A stretch of 64,000 nt of DNA from Halosimplex rubrum (GTDB lineage Archaea; Halobacteriota; Halobacteria; Halobacteriales; Haloarculaceae): contig NZ_CP058910.1 of the NCBI RefSeq assembly GCF_013415885.1, positions 62,001-126,000 on the forward strand, read 5' to 3'. The position numbers and the translations under genes are program-made. Of the stretch, positions 40,499 through 50,186 are shown one piece after another. Numbering within the stretch: the stretch's first letter is position 1; each line of letters starts with the position of its first letter. The notes beneath the pieces were generated by a model, which made no database searches, was not told where the DNA came from, and worked only from the letters and a program-made list of their open reading frames with translations.

Positions 40499-41344
40499 TC
40501 AGTTCGACGCGGCGATCGGGCCCAGTACCGGCAGGCCGTAGCGCTCGCCCTGGTAGGCCTTGAAGACCAGCAACAGCCAGACGGCGAACGCGCCGAGGCC
40601 GACGAGGCCGTTCAGCGGCAACACCAGGAACGCGAAGATGTCGCCGACGACCGGTATCGCCGTGAGTATCCCCATGACGATGCCGACGGCGACCCACGCG
40701 GCGATGGCGACCGCGCCGAAGCCGATGCTCTGGATCGAGTGAAAGCGCACGAAGTCGTCCTCGTCGCCCTCGACCAGCAGCATGACGACCCCCGTCAGCG
40801 GCGCGAACAGGTACGCGATCGCCGCCGCGACGTTCGGCTCCAGGTCCGTCCCGCCCGCCGCGGGTCCGGTCATCTCGCCGCTCGGCTGCGTGCTCGCGGC
40901 TCGCCCGGCGGACTGTCCACCCGCCTGACCGCCCGTCCGTCCCCCGGATTGCCCGTCGGTCCGTCCGGTCCCGGCCTGTCCACCGGCCGACTGCCCGCCC
41001 GTGGACTGACCACCGGCCGACTGCCCGCCCGTGGACTGACCACCAGTCGACTGTCCGCCCGTGGACTGGCCACCGGCCGACTGCCCGCCCGTGGACTGAC
41101 CACCAGTCGACTGCCCGCCCGTGGACTGACCACCAGTCGACTGCCCGGACGCCTCCTCGGTCGAGTCGCCGTCGGGAGACGTTCCGTTCGCGGACTGTTC
41201 TCCCGTGGACTGACCGCCCGTGGACTGGTCCGCGACGGACTGTCCGCCGGTGGACTGGCCCTCGATCGACTCCCCGTCGGTCGGTTCCTCGACCTGACCG
41301 CTCTCGTCGGACTCGCCCGCTTCGGCGGACCCGTCGTCCGTCAT
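40499..41344 (-). CDS. DUF4870-domain membrane protein with STGGQ-repeat tail
   Basis: 281 aa. Residues 1-~165 are low complexity, mainly tandem S-[TA]-G-G-Q pentapeptides after an acidic start. The C-terminal ~115 residues hold a DUF4870 domain: AIAYLFAPLTGVVMLLVEGD, FHSIQSIGFGAVAIAAWVAV, and a final helix LGAFAVWLLLVFKAYQGERY. The Gln/Ser-rich N-terminus may be cytosolic, disordered and condensate- or contact-forming. The membrane part has unknown function. Confidence 0.88.
   Translation of the reverse strand: MTDDGSAEAGESDESGQVEEPTDGESIEGQSTGGQSVADQSTGGQSTGEQSANGTSPDGDSTEEASGQSTGGQSTGGQSTGGQSTGGQSAGGQSTGGQSTGGQSTGGQSAGGQSTGGQSAGGQAGTGRTDGQSGGRTGGQAGGQSAGRAASTQPSGEMTGPAAGGTDLEPNVAAAIAYLFAPLTGVVMLLVEGDEDDFVRFHSIQSIGFGAVAIAAWVAVGIVMGILTAIPVVGDIFAFLVLPLNGLVGLGAFAVWLLLVFKAYQGERYGLPVLGPIAASN
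40975..41145. repeat. 15-bp tandem repeat array coding STGGQ units
   Basis: About eleven units of 15 bases (e.g. tggactgaccaccag / ccgactgcccgcccg) in two alternating variants encoding S-T-G-G-Q and S-A-G-G-Q. Their near identity indicates recent slippage expansion, and length is likely polymorphic. Confidence 0.85.
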
Positions 41345-41760
41345 CGGTCCACCTCAGCGGCGCGCAGCCCCCGTCGATGCCCCGTTACCCTCGGTCGGTG
41401 GTTCCCAACCATGTCAGCACGGGCGAATGCCCCGCTTGTAATACTTTTCACTGTCGGATGATATTTGGAGGCTGCTCTCGGGGTCGTCCAGACGGAGTGA
41501 GCGCCCGGTTCGACGGCGGTACTCGACACTCGCGGCCGGTTCGAGAGCGAACCGCGCCAGCGCGAGGGGCAGCGGGGCGGCGTGGTCGATAGCGGACCCG
41601 TCCGGGCGTACGAGACCGTCTCGTCGAGCAAGCACCTCGCCGGCGCTCGGTCTCGGTCAACTCGTCGAGGCCGAGCGGCGGCCCCGCTCGCCGCGGGACC
41701 GCGCGGGGACGACCCGGACGCCAGGGCAACGCTTTACTCGGGCGGGGAGCACGGTTCGGC
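41345..41760. other. Intergenic region, no gene seen
   Basis: 416 bases between two divergent genes. An AT-rich patch (gtaatacttttcactg, near 41438) may carry a promoter for the minus-strand DUF4870 gene; CTTTACT at 41732-41738 lies 23-29 bases before the TrmB-family ATG at 41761 and is its likely TATA box. Frames in the remainder are short or Arg/Ser-rich. Confidence 0.45.
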
Positions 41761-42828
41761 ATGGAGACGGATCGACTCCGCGAGGCGCTGGAGCGCGCGG
41801 GCCTGACGGAGTACCAGTCGGCCGTGTACCTCGGACTGCTGGACCAGGGGACGGCGCCGGTCGTCGACGTGGCCGAGCGGGCCGGCGTGCCCACCTCGCA
41901 GGTGTACGACGTGGTGCGGACGCTGGAGGACCGCGGGTTCGTCGAGACCGTCGAGGGGGACCGCCTGCACGCCCGTGCGGACGAACCCGGCGACGTGCTC
42001 GACGAACTGCGCTCGACGGGGGAGCTGCTGGCCGACGCCGCCGACGAGATCGAGGACCGCTGGGAGCGGCCCGACCCCAGCGAACACCGCGTCAGCGTCG
42101 TCAAGCGCCGGCGGACCGTCGTCGAGAACGCCCGCGTCGCCATCGAGGACGCCGCGGTGTCCGTCGAGTTCGGCGGGAGCGCCGCGCAGTTCGCCGAACT
42201 CCGGCCCGCGCTGGCGGCCGCCGCCGAGCGCGGCGTCGTCGTCCACGCGTCGGTCAACGGCCCCATCTCCGACACCGACGTGTCCGCCGAGACGCTCGCC
42301 GACAGCCCCATCACCGAAGTCCGACACTCCCACTCGCCCGGCTCCTTCCTCACCGTCGTCGACCGCCGGCAGGGCTTCCTCTCGCCGAACGTCCACGCCG
42401 ACGAGGAGTACGGCGTCCAGGTCGGCGACGACCTGCTGACCTTCCTCTTTCACTGGTCGTTTCTCACCTGCGGGTGGGTCCCCGCAGAGCAGGTACACGT
42501 CGCCGAGCCCGACGAGACGGCCTACATCAGCATCGAGGAGTTCGTCCGCCACGCCGCCGTCTGCTGGAGCGAGGGCGCGACCGTCACCGTCGTCGTCCGC
42601 GGGCGCGACACCGACACCGGAGACCCCGTTCAGATCCGCGGCGAGTTGGTCGACATTCGCTTCGGCCCCGACAACGGTACCGTCGCCGACCCCTCCTACG
42701 ACGAACTCGGCGGCACCGTCTCTATCGTCCTCGATACCGTCGAAGGCGACGTCGAGGTCGGCGGCTGGGGCGCCGTCACCGAGGACGTAGAGGCCGAGGT
42801 CGTCCGCGTCGAAGGGGTCTCGGAGTAA
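41761..42828 (+). CDS. TrmB-family transcriptional regulator
   Basis: 355 aa. N-terminal winged HTH: LREALERAGLTEYQSAVYLGLLDQGT, then VAERAGVPTSQVYDVVRTLEDRGFV (recognition helix) fits TrmB. A ~250-residue C-terminal domain of TrmB_C type (FLFHWSFLTCGWVPAEQVHVAEPDETAYIS region) would bind sugar and release DNA. Archaeal TrmB proteins repress sugar-transport operons or activate gluconeogenesis. The neighbouring enolase-superfamily gene (42882, convergent) is a possible target. Confidence 0.9.
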   Translation: METDRLREALERAGLTEYQSAVYLGLLDQGTAPVVDVAERAGVPTSQVYDVVRTLEDRGFVETVEGDRLHARADEPGDVLDELRSTGELLADAADEIEDRWERPDPSEHRVSVVKRRRTVVENARVAIEDAAVSVEFGGSAAQFAELRPALAAAAERGVVVHASVNGPISDTDVSAETLADSPITEVRHSHSPGSFLTVVDRRQGFLSPNVHADEEYGVQVGDDLLTFLFHWSFLTCGWVPAEQVHVAEPDETAYISIEEFVRHAAVCWSEGATVTVVVRGRDTDTGDPVQIRGELVDIRFGPDNGTVADPSYDELGGTVSIVLDTVEGDVEVGGWGAVTEDVEAEVVRVEGVSE

Positions 42829-42881
42829 CCGGGCGAGCGGGCCGCCAGCGACCGTGCCCGCGGCTTCCCGCGCTCACGCCC

Positions 42882-43961
42882 TCACTCCCGCGACCACCGC
42901 AGCCCGACCGGCTCGGCGGGCGCGTCCAGCGGACTCGCCGGCACGTCCGCGTGCGGCTCGGGGCTGTGGTAGGCGCTGGGCGCGATGTCGTTCGGTCCAT
43001 CGGGGTAGAACGCCGACGCGACGGCGTGGAGGTGTTCGCGGCCGACGCCGAGTTCGTACTGGCCGCCGCCGTACAGCGCGATGTCGCGCTCCAGGCAGTA
43101 CTCGATCGTCTCCAGCAGGTCGGAAACGGTGCCGAACCGCGAGGGCTTGACGTTGAGCCACTCCGGCTCGATCGGCAGGGCCTCGACGCTTTCCACGTCG
43201 ACGACCGGGTAGTCCCAGGAGAGTCGGTCGGCCACGCCGTCGAGGATCGCCCGGGTCTCGTCGGTGAACTTCGCGTCTTCCAGCACGGCGTCGGGGAACG
43301 CCTCGGCGACCTGCCGGTAGCGCTCGGGGTCGGCGTCGGTGTCGACCTCGGTCCCCTCGTAGTAGCTCTTCAGGTCGAGGATGCGCACGCGGTCGGTCGC
43401 CGCCAGGTCGTCCATCAGCTCGGGCGTCCACGCGTCGGTCGGGTCGAGCTTGAACTCCATGTCGGGGTCGACGTCGAGCCACTCGTGGATCCGCTCGGCC
43501 GAGGGGTCGCCGCCGGTGTCGAGTCGCGTCGAGACGACGAACCGAACCGGGTCGTAGCTCCGGTCGAGCGCCGCGGCGAAGGTGGTGTCGGCCTGTCGCA
43601 GTGCCAGGTCCAGCGCCGCGCTCTCGACGGCCCACCGGCGGTAGTGGCGCGACACCTCGCGCTCGGGCGGCTCGGGGAACAGATCTACGTCGTCCAGCGC
43701 CGTCGAGAACCCGTCGAAGGTGTACTCCCCCGCGAACGCCCAGTCGAGAGCGCCGCGCTCGTGGGCGTCGCGCAGGCGATCGTGGTCCTCGGTGTCGTAG
43801 GCCACGCCCTCGCCGCGGCCGACCGCGCCGTCGGGGCCGCGCAGTTCGACGACGGTCGTCACGCGCGTGAACCCGGCGGAGGTGTCCATCTCGTGGCGGT
43901 CGAGGTCGAACCCCTCGACCGCGAGGGGCAGATCCGCGATCCGGTCGTATAGGTCGCTCAT
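42882..43961 (-). CDS. Enolase-superfamily enzyme (mandelate racemase-like), function unknown
   Basis: 359 aa. N-terminal capping domain (TTVVELRGPDGAVGRGEGVAYD) and a TIM-barrel with metal-binding acids seen in RILDLKSYYEGTEV and AVLEDAKF, the barrel end WLNVKPSRFGTVSDLLETIEYC, and GGGQYELGVGREHLHAVAS. The usual KxK and His-Asp catalytic pairs are not clear, so it may be a divergent dehydratase, racemase or non-catalytic member. It is common in haloarchaea. Proximity to TrmB and RraA-like genes hints at sugar-acid metabolism. Confidence 0.8.
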   Translation of the reverse strand: MSDLYDRIADLPLAVEGFDLDRHEMDTSAGFTRVTTVVELRGPDGAVGRGEGVAYDTEDHDRLRDAHERGALDWAFAGEYTFDGFSTALDDVDLFPEPPEREVSRHYRRWAVESAALDLALRQADTTFAAALDRSYDPVRFVVSTRLDTGGDPSAERIHEWLDVDPDMEFKLDPTDAWTPELMDDLAATDRVRILDLKSYYEGTEVDTDADPERYRQVAEAFPDAVLEDAKFTDETRAILDGVADRLSWDYPVVDVESVEALPIEPEWLNVKPSRFGTVSDLLETIEYCLERDIALYGGGQYELGVGREHLHAVASAFYPDGPNDIAPSAYHSPEPHADVPASPLDAPAEPVGLRWSRE

Positions 43962-44060
43962 ACCGCCCCTTCGGACGGAACCCGGTTAACCCTGGTTCAA
44001 CCGGCAGGGGGCCGCGACCGTCCGGACCCCGGTGGTCCGACCGGTCCGGAGAAGCAACGC

Positions 44061-44065
44061 TTAAA
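44061..44065 (+). promoter_or_regulatory. TATA box of rpl40e
   Basis: TTAAA centred ~26 bases before the ATG at 44089, consistent with a leaderless transcript. Confidence 0.5.
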
Positions 44066-44088
44066 CGCGGTGACGAGGAAGGGCGGGT

Positions 44089-44238
44089 ATGCCCAAGTTC
44101 GAACCCGCGGAACGACGCGAGCTCGAGAAGCAGATCTGCATGCGCTGCAACGCCCGCAACTCCGTCGAGGCCGAGAGCTGCCGCAAGTGCGGCTACAAGA
44201 ATCTCCGCCGCAAGAGCAAAGAGCGCCGCAACGCTTGA
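44089..44238 (+). CDS. rpl40e: Ribosomal protein L40e
   Basis: 49 aa, [15 protein letters not shown] onwards, with the L40e zinc site Cys17/Cys20 (ICMRC) and Cys31/Cys34 (CRKCG) and a basic tail [12 protein letters not shown]. It is a component of the archaeal/eukaryotic large subunit. Too short for default gene finders. The stop TGA (44236-44238) is also the first few bases of the adjacent insertion element, so the element inserted exactly at the end of this gene without truncating it. Confidence 0.95.
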   Translation: MPKFEPAERRELEKQICMRCNARNSVEAESCRKCGYKNLRRKSKERRNA

Positions 44239-44285
44239 CATCCTCCCCGCGCTGAAGCGCGAGGATTCCTCCGTTGGGGGTTCGG
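44239..44285 (-). ncRNA. RE region and probable 3' end of the TnpB guide RNA (reRNA/omega RNA)
   Basis: Between the tnpB stop and rpl40e the minus strand reads a hairpin gcgcttcagcgc inside the element's right end. By analogy with characterised IS200/IS605 elements the guide RNA spans the tnpB 3' end plus RE and takes its guide from the flanking DNA, here the antisense of rpl40e. Seen: hairpin and position. Inferred: transcription. Confidence 0.45.
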
Positions 44286-45559
<1,274 letters not shown>

Positions 45560-45563
<4 letters not shown>

Positions 45564-45940
45564 TCGTCGCCACCTTCCTGTTCAGCGATGTATCGTTCAA
45601 CAGCGTCTTTCGAGGTGCTTCCTGCTGTCCCGACATAGTAGGAACGAGTCCACTTCACGCGGTCGTCGTACCGCTGATTGTACTTCCGCGCCGAGATGCC
45701 CTTGACCCAGTTGACGATGAGTGAGGGGGCGTTCTTGGGTGGACTCCCGATGAATAGGTGTACGTGGTCAGGCATGACCTCGGACTCGGCCAGTTCGAGG
45801 TCTTTGTCCTCACAGATTTCCGCAAAGATGGTTTCGAGACGTTCCTTTGTCTTCCCCGTCAAGTGCGAACGCCGATATTTCGGCACGAACACTATGTGGT
45901 AGTAGAGTTCGTATTTCGCGTGACGGGTACTCTTTACCAT
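45560..45940 (-). CDS. tnpA: IS200-type Y1 transposase TnpA
   Basis: 126 aa. HUH motif PDHVHLFIG (His59, His61) and catalytic tyrosine in the [10 protein letters not shown] segment (Tyr101 or Tyr102). [11 protein letters not shown] and [17 protein letters not shown] are standard. It cuts and rejoins single-stranded DNA at hairpin-bearing ends during replication. Length and motifs suggest it is intact, so the element may still move. Confidence 0.95.
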
Positions 45941-46019
45941 CTATGTATACTATTGTGACCGAATGGCTTAACGATTGCGTTGGAACCCCGTCTATGCCGT
46001 AGTCGGTGGTTGAATACTA

Positions 46020-46090
46020 TTGGTTGGCTTCATCCCCGCGCTGAAGCGCGAGGCTTTCGCCTTGAATTTCCGTAACTCGGCCGTTCTCTC
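46020..46090. repeat. Second IS-end hairpin (left end, or solo remnant right end)
   Basis: The hairpin at 46030-46050 resembles the right end at 44250. The minus-strand reading frame before it, VTEIQGESLALQRGDEANQ, looks like the read-through peptide of a TnpB right end (compare [13 protein letters not shown] at 44240-44280). It is therefore either the LE hairpin of the intact element or the leftover RE of another, deleted copy. The 45941-46177 gap holds nothing else. Confidence 0.5.
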
Positions 46091-46177
46091 TTTCGCTCTC
46101 TCCCTCTCGCCGCGTCAGCGACGCCACCGTTTCCGGTGGGGCGCGTTCGTACGATCGCTCGTCGAGCGGCCGGACCG

Positions 46178-46789
46178 TCACTCGTCGGGGTACTTCGGTT
46201 CGCGGCGTTCGGCCCGTCCGAGCGCCCGCTCGACGACCGCGCGCACGTCGCCCTCGAAGACGTCGCCGTGGCCGCTGTACATGTGCTTCACGCTCTCCGG
46301 CAGCCGCTCCAGGAGGTCCTCGATCGATTCGATGAGCCGTTCGCGGGACTGGCCGGCCATGTCGGTGCGGCCGAAGCTGCCGTCGTCGAAGGCGCCGTCG
46401 TCGTGGACGACCACGTCGCCGGAAAAGAGCGAGGCGTCCGAGACCAGCGAGACGTGGTCGTCGGCGTGGCCCGGCGTGAAGACGACCTCGCAGGTCTCCT
46501 CGCCGACGGTCACGGTGTCGCCGTCGGCGAGTTCGTCGGTGCGTCGCGGGTGGTCGGCGTAGGCGTACACCTCGGCGTCGAAGGCGTCGAGGACGGCGTC
46601 CAGTTGCGAGACGTGGTCGCCGTGCTGGTGGGTGAGGACCACGCGGTCGAGGTCGTCGGTGTACTCGGCGATCACGTCGACGACGCCGCTCATCGCGCCC
46701 GCGTCGACCAGCGTCGGCGACTCGCCGAGCGCGAGGTAGGCGTTGCTCGTGAACGTCTCGGCGTCGGCGGTGACGTTGACGACTTCCAT
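46178..46789 (-). CDS. MBL-fold metallohydrolase
   Basis: 203 aa from the ATG at 46789 (MEVVNVTADAETFTS). Zinc ligands: LTHQHGDHV (His54, His56, Asp58, His59), TPGHADDHV, and SGDVVVHDDG. The final MYSGHGDVFEGD gives the last His. Glyoxalase-II-like in size; substrate unknown (thioesters, lactones or nucleotides). The upstream frame extension is Arg/Ala-rich shadow and rejected. Confidence 0.92.
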   Translation of the reverse strand: MEVVNVTADAETFTSNAYLALGESPTLVDAGAMSGVVDVIAEYTDDLDRVVLTHQHGDHVSQLDAVLDAFDAEVYAYADHPRRTDELADGDTVTVGEETCEVVFTPGHADDHVSLVSDASLFSGDVVVHDDGAFDDGSFGRTDMAGQSRERLIESIEDLLERLPESVKHMYSGHGDVFEGDVRAVVERALGRAERREPKYPDE

Positions 46790-46944
46790 GGTCGGTGTGT
46801 CGGTTGCCGTCCGCTTTAGTGTGGTGACGGACGAGGCGTCTCCGCTCGCCGCAGCCGCCCGCGGCGCTGCCGTTCTCGCCGCGGCTTCGACTCCCGAACC
46901 TCCGGAGAGGGTTTCGACCACCCACAGAGTCAAGCGGACGCCGC

Positions 46945-47730
46945 GTGCAAACGAGGCGCATGGGGCCCGAGTACGACTTCGACCTGGACGAGGAGCCGCG
47001 CACGCTCGACATCACAGATCTGGAACGCATCGAGCGGTACAAAGAGGCGGGCTACGGCGGCAGCGTCGCCGACGCGTTGTACAACGTCGGCGTCCGCCGG
47101 TTCGTCTTCGACCGGGACTTCTTCGGCGTCAACCGCGGCCAGACCCTCGCCGGGCGAGCGCTCCCGGTGAAACTGCACACCTACCCCAAGACCGACGAGG
47201 TCGAGGCGTACCTGGAGGAGAAGTGGGAGGAAGAGAACGACGGCGTCCACCCCCAGAAGGAACTGATGCGGACCGTCGAGGCGAAAGACGACGGGACGGT
47301 CCTCTGTTTCGACACGGGCGGGGACACCCAGCCGGCCCATTTCGGCGAGATGTCCTGCACGCTGGCGAAGGCCCACGGCGCCCGGGGGATGCTCTGTGCG
47401 GGGAACGTCCGCGACACCCGCTATATAAGCGAGATGGAGGAGTTCCCCGTCTACACGCGGGGGACGGTCCCGAACTGGCACGGCGGCTGGGAGATCATCG
47501 AGGTCGACCAGCCGATCCACGTCCCGGGCCACCTCTCCCATTACGTGACGATCCGGCCCGGCGACTTCGTGTTCGCCGACTTCGACGGCGCGCAGTTGAT
47601 CCCCCGCGAAGTCGTCGACGAAGTGCTCCTCCGCGTCGAGGCGATCCACGAGTCGGAACAGGAGGAACGCCGGCAGATCGAGGAGGGGATGCCAATCGAC
47701 GAGGTCTACGAGGAGTACGGCGTGCTCTGA
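46945..47730 (+). CDS. RraA/HMG-aldolase-family protein
   Basis: 261 aa (ATG 46945; a second ATG at 46960). RraA-like phosphohistidine-domain fold: QPAHFGEMSCTLAKAHGARGMLCAGNVRD region with the conserved G-x-x-x-G and R-D residues that bind metal/pyruvate in class II aldolases, then PVYTRGTVPNWHGGWEII and RPGDFVFADFDGAQLIPRE. Relatives include RNase E inhibitor RraA and HMG/CHA aldolases; annotation as demethylmenaquinone methyltransferase is historical. An aldolase role in sugar-acid breakdown is the best guess. Confidence 0.82.
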   Translation: MQTRRMGPEYDFDLDEEPRTLDITDLERIERYKEAGYGGSVADALYNVGVRRFVFDRDFFGVNRGQTLAGRALPVKLHTYPKTDEVEAYLEEKWEEENDGVHPQKELMRTVEAKDDGTVLCFDTGGDTQPAHFGEMSCTLAKAHGARGMLCAGNVRDTRYISEMEEFPVYTRGTVPNWHGGWEIIEVDQPIHVPGHLSHYVTIRPGDFVFADFDGAQLIPREVVDEVLLRVEAIHESEQEERRQIEEGMPIDEVYEEYGVL

Positions 47731-47825
47731 GCGCGGTCGCTCGACGGGTCGGGGGCTGCCGACCGCCGAACGCGACCGGGGAACGAAGCGGATGATTTTT
47801 GATGGAGAGTGTCGTGGGCTGTGGT

Positions 47826-48155
47826 ATGTCGACACAGAGCGCTCGCGACGGGGCGGCCGGGCGCGACGACGGCGGGCTCCCCGACGCCGTCCCCGTCTCG
47901 CTGGACCGGACGACGCGGCTCAGCTGGGAGCTGGGCGACCGCGTGACGAGCGGGGCCGACGCGACGCTGGCTGGCGAGTGGCGCTGTCACACGACACCGT
48001 GGGCGGTGGCCGTCTTCGACGTGACCGACCACACCGTCCTCGTCCGCGTCCGGACGCCGGTCGGCCGCGAACTGTTCTACGGCGCCGCCGACGCCGACCT
48101 GGCCGCGGCCCGCGACGCCCTCGCCGCGGCGCCAGACTGGGGTCGCCGGGACTGA
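47826..48155 (+). CDS. Uncharacterised haloarchaeal protein, 109 aa
   Basis: From the ATG at 47826 (MSTQSARDGAAGRDDGG). After a ~25-residue polar start the sequence LDRTTRLSWELGDRVTSGADATLAGEWRCHTTPWAVAVFDVTD suggests a small beta-barrel, ending in an Ala-rich helix DADLAAARDALAAAPDWG. No family recognised. It is 96 bases after the RraA-like gene on the same strand. Confidence 0.6.
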   Translation: MSTQSARDGAAGRDDGGLPDAVPVSLDRTTRLSWELGDRVTSGADATLAGEWRCHTTPWAVAVFDVTDHTVLVRVRTPVGRELFYGAADADLAAARDALAAAPDWGRRD

Positions 48156-48302
48156 TACCGCGCCGCGGTCGACACCTCACAGCGGCCGCGCCGTCGCCGG
48201 CCTGTCGGCGACCGCTCGGCGACGTTCCGGGCGGAATCTCGCCGACTGCGCGCCTGCGCACACCTGCCCAAATCTTTTCGCCGCTTCGGCCGATATCGGG
48301 GT

Positions 48303-49115
48303 ATGGAGTACGTCACGGCCGCAGGCGTCGACGTGCCGGCACTGGGATTCGGCACCGCCCGGATGGACGGCCACGAGGAGCGCCGCCGCGCCGTCTCGGC
48401 GGCGCTCGACGCGGGTTACCGGCACGTCGACACCGCCCAGATCTACGGGAGCGAGCCCGCGGTCGGCGAGGCCGTCCGCGAGTCGCCGGTCGACCGCGAG
48501 GAGCTGTTCGTCACGACGAAGCTCTCGCGGGACAACCGCGCGTACGACGACGCCGTCGCGTCGACCCGCGCGAGCCTCGACCGCCTCGACACCGACTACG
48601 TCGACTTGCTGCTCGTCCACTCGCCCAACGACGACGTGCCCCACGCCGAGACGCTGCGGGCGATGAACGACTGCCGGGACGACGGCCTCGTCCGCCACGT
48701 CGGCGTCTCGAACTTTTCGGTCGAACAGACCCGCGAGGCGATGGACGCCTCCGAGGCCCCGATCCTCACCAACCAGGTCGAGTACCACGTCCGGAAGCGC
48801 CGCGACGACCTCCTGCGCTTTTGCGTCGAGGAGGGCGTGATGCTGACCGCCTACAGCCCGCTCGACGTCGGCGGCCTCGCCGACGACGGCGCTCTCGCCG
48901 AGATCGGCGACCGCTACGGCAAGACCGCGAGTCAGGTCGCGCTCCGCTGGCTGGTCCAGCAGCCGATGGTCTCGGCGATCCCGATGTCCTCGAATCCCGA
49001 GCACGTCCGGGCGAACGTCGACGTCTTCGACTTCGAACTCACTGCCGACGAGATGGAACGACTGTTCGACCGGGGCGGCCCGATCGACGGGATCCGGTCG
49101 GCGCTCGGGCTGTAG
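48303..49115 (+). CDS. Aldo/keto reductase
   Basis: 270 aa. (alpha/beta)8 barrel with the AKR tetrad Asp43 and Tyr48 (RHVDTAQIYGSE), Lys73 (FVTTKL) and His106 (LLLVHSPND). NADPH site GVSNFSVEQ, QVEYH, AYSPLDVGG, and IPMSSNPEHV follow. Reduces aldehydes or ketones; substrate unknown. Length standard for prokaryotic AKR5-type enzymes. Confidence 0.95.
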   Translation: MEYVTAAGVDVPALGFGTARMDGHEERRRAVSAALDAGYRHVDTAQIYGSEPAVGEAVRESPVDREELFVTTKLSRDNRAYDDAVASTRASLDRLDTDYVDLLLVHSPNDDVPHAETLRAMNDCRDDGLVRHVGVSNFSVEQTREAMDASEAPILTNQVEYHVRKRRDDLLRFCVEEGVMLTAYSPLDVGGLADDGALAEIGDRYGKTASQVALRWLVQQPMVSAIPMSSNPEHVRANVDVFDFELTADEMERLFDRGGPIDGIRSALGL

Positions 49116-49187
49116 GCGAGCGCTCGCTCCCCCTCCCGAGCGGTCGCCGGCCGAACGATTATCGCGTCGGCAGCGCAACCGGGAGCC

Positions 49188-49664
49188 ATGGCCCGAGACC
49201 TCGACGACGTGGACCGGGGGATCCTCCACGCGCTGCAGGAGAACGCCAGGGAGGCGACGGCCGCCGAGATGGCGGACGCGGTGGGGGTCTCGGCCAGCAC
49301 GGTCAGGAACCGGATCGAGCGCCTGGAGTCGACCGGCGTGGTCCGGGGGTATCATCCCGACATCGACTACGAGCGGGCGGGCTTCCAGCTGCACGTCTTC
49401 GTCGTCTGTCGCGCGGCGCCCCCCGACCGGTCGTCGCTGGCCGCGGAGCTACTGGAGCTGTCGGGCGTCGTCCGGGTTCGCGAGCTGTTGACCGGGACCG
49501 AGAACCTCCACGTCGAGGCGGTCGCCGCGGACTCCGCCGCCGTCGACGACCTCCTCGCGGCGATCACCGGCCTGGGGATCGAGATCGTCAGCTCCGACAT
49601 CGTCAACACGACCCACGTCCAGCCGTTCGACCACTTCGGCGCCGACGCGGTCCCGGACGGCTGA
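49188..49664 (+). CDS. Lrp/AsnC-family transcriptional regulator
   Basis: 158 aa. HTH: LDDVDRGILHALQENAREATAAEMADAVGVSASTVRNRIERLE region, followed by GVVRGYHPDIDYERAGFQLHVFVVC and an AsnC ligand-binding domain (RVRELLTGTENLHVEAVA). These proteins form octamers that bind amino acids. 72 bases after the reductase gene; may control it or act globally. Confidence 0.92.
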   Translation: MARDLDDVDRGILHALQENAREATAAEMADAVGVSASTVRNRIERLESTGVVRGYHPDIDYERAGFQLHVFVVCRAAPPDRSSLAAELLELSGVVRVRELLTGTENLHVEAVAADSAAVDDLLAAITGLGIEIVSSDIVNTTHVQPFDHFGADAVPDG

Positions 49665-49829
49665 CGCCCACCGGTCGACGCGCGAACATGTCCGTGCGAC
49701 GGCCAGTCGATCCCACGGGTCAGACCGGGGAGGGAACTGCGAATTCCGCAGATATATCGCCGCTCCCTACAGAATCTTGCGTACGCACCGCCACGGTTAA
49801 GCCGGTCGCTGTCGGACGGTCGCACGGTG

Positions 49830-50117
49830 ATGGGTGATATGTTGAGCACCAAGGTAAGCACGGAGATCGCGGCGCGGGAAGGCGTCGACCCGCTGCAACT
49901 GGACGAGCCGCTCTACGACGTGATAGACGTCGGCGCGCTGGAACGGCTGGTCGAGACGGCCGGGCGACGGGGCGACGGGGAGTTCGAGGTCGAGTTCACG
50001 TACTACGGCTACGACGTGGCGGTCGACGGATCGGGCGAGGTTACCGTCACCGGCGGCCCGTCCGCCGCCGGCGACGCCGGCCGGGAATCGGCCGACCAGC
50101 CGGCCACCGGGCGATAG
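49830..50117 (+). CDS. HalOD1 output-domain protein
   Basis: 95 aa from ATG 49830 (alternatives: GTG 49827, ATG 49839). STKVSTEIAAREGVDPLQLDEPLYDVIDVGALERLVETA is a textbook HalOD1 start (helix, L-x-x-P-L-Y-D-V-I-D), followed by FEVEFTYYGYDVAVDGSGEVTV. Putative signalling output protein next to a histidine kinase (50187), with which it may interact. Confidence 0.88.
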   Translation: MGDMLSTKVSTEIAAREGVDPLQLDEPLYDVIDVGALERLVETAGRRGDGEFEVEFTYYGYDVAVDGSGEVTVTGGPSAAGDAGRESADQPATGR

Positions 50118-50186
50118 CCGCGAGCGCCTCGGTGGGTTGACCGCCGCGAGCGACTGCGCCGCCGTCGCGATGGGGGTGGCTCGGTG

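Noticed and set aside
40975-41145. Regular 15-base units resembling a CRISPR array
   Set aside because: Units are contiguous, coding, without spacers; no Cas genes nearby.
41414-41635. 73-residue minus-strand frame in the 416-base gap
   Set aside because: Runs through the probable promoter, no start context, no family signature.
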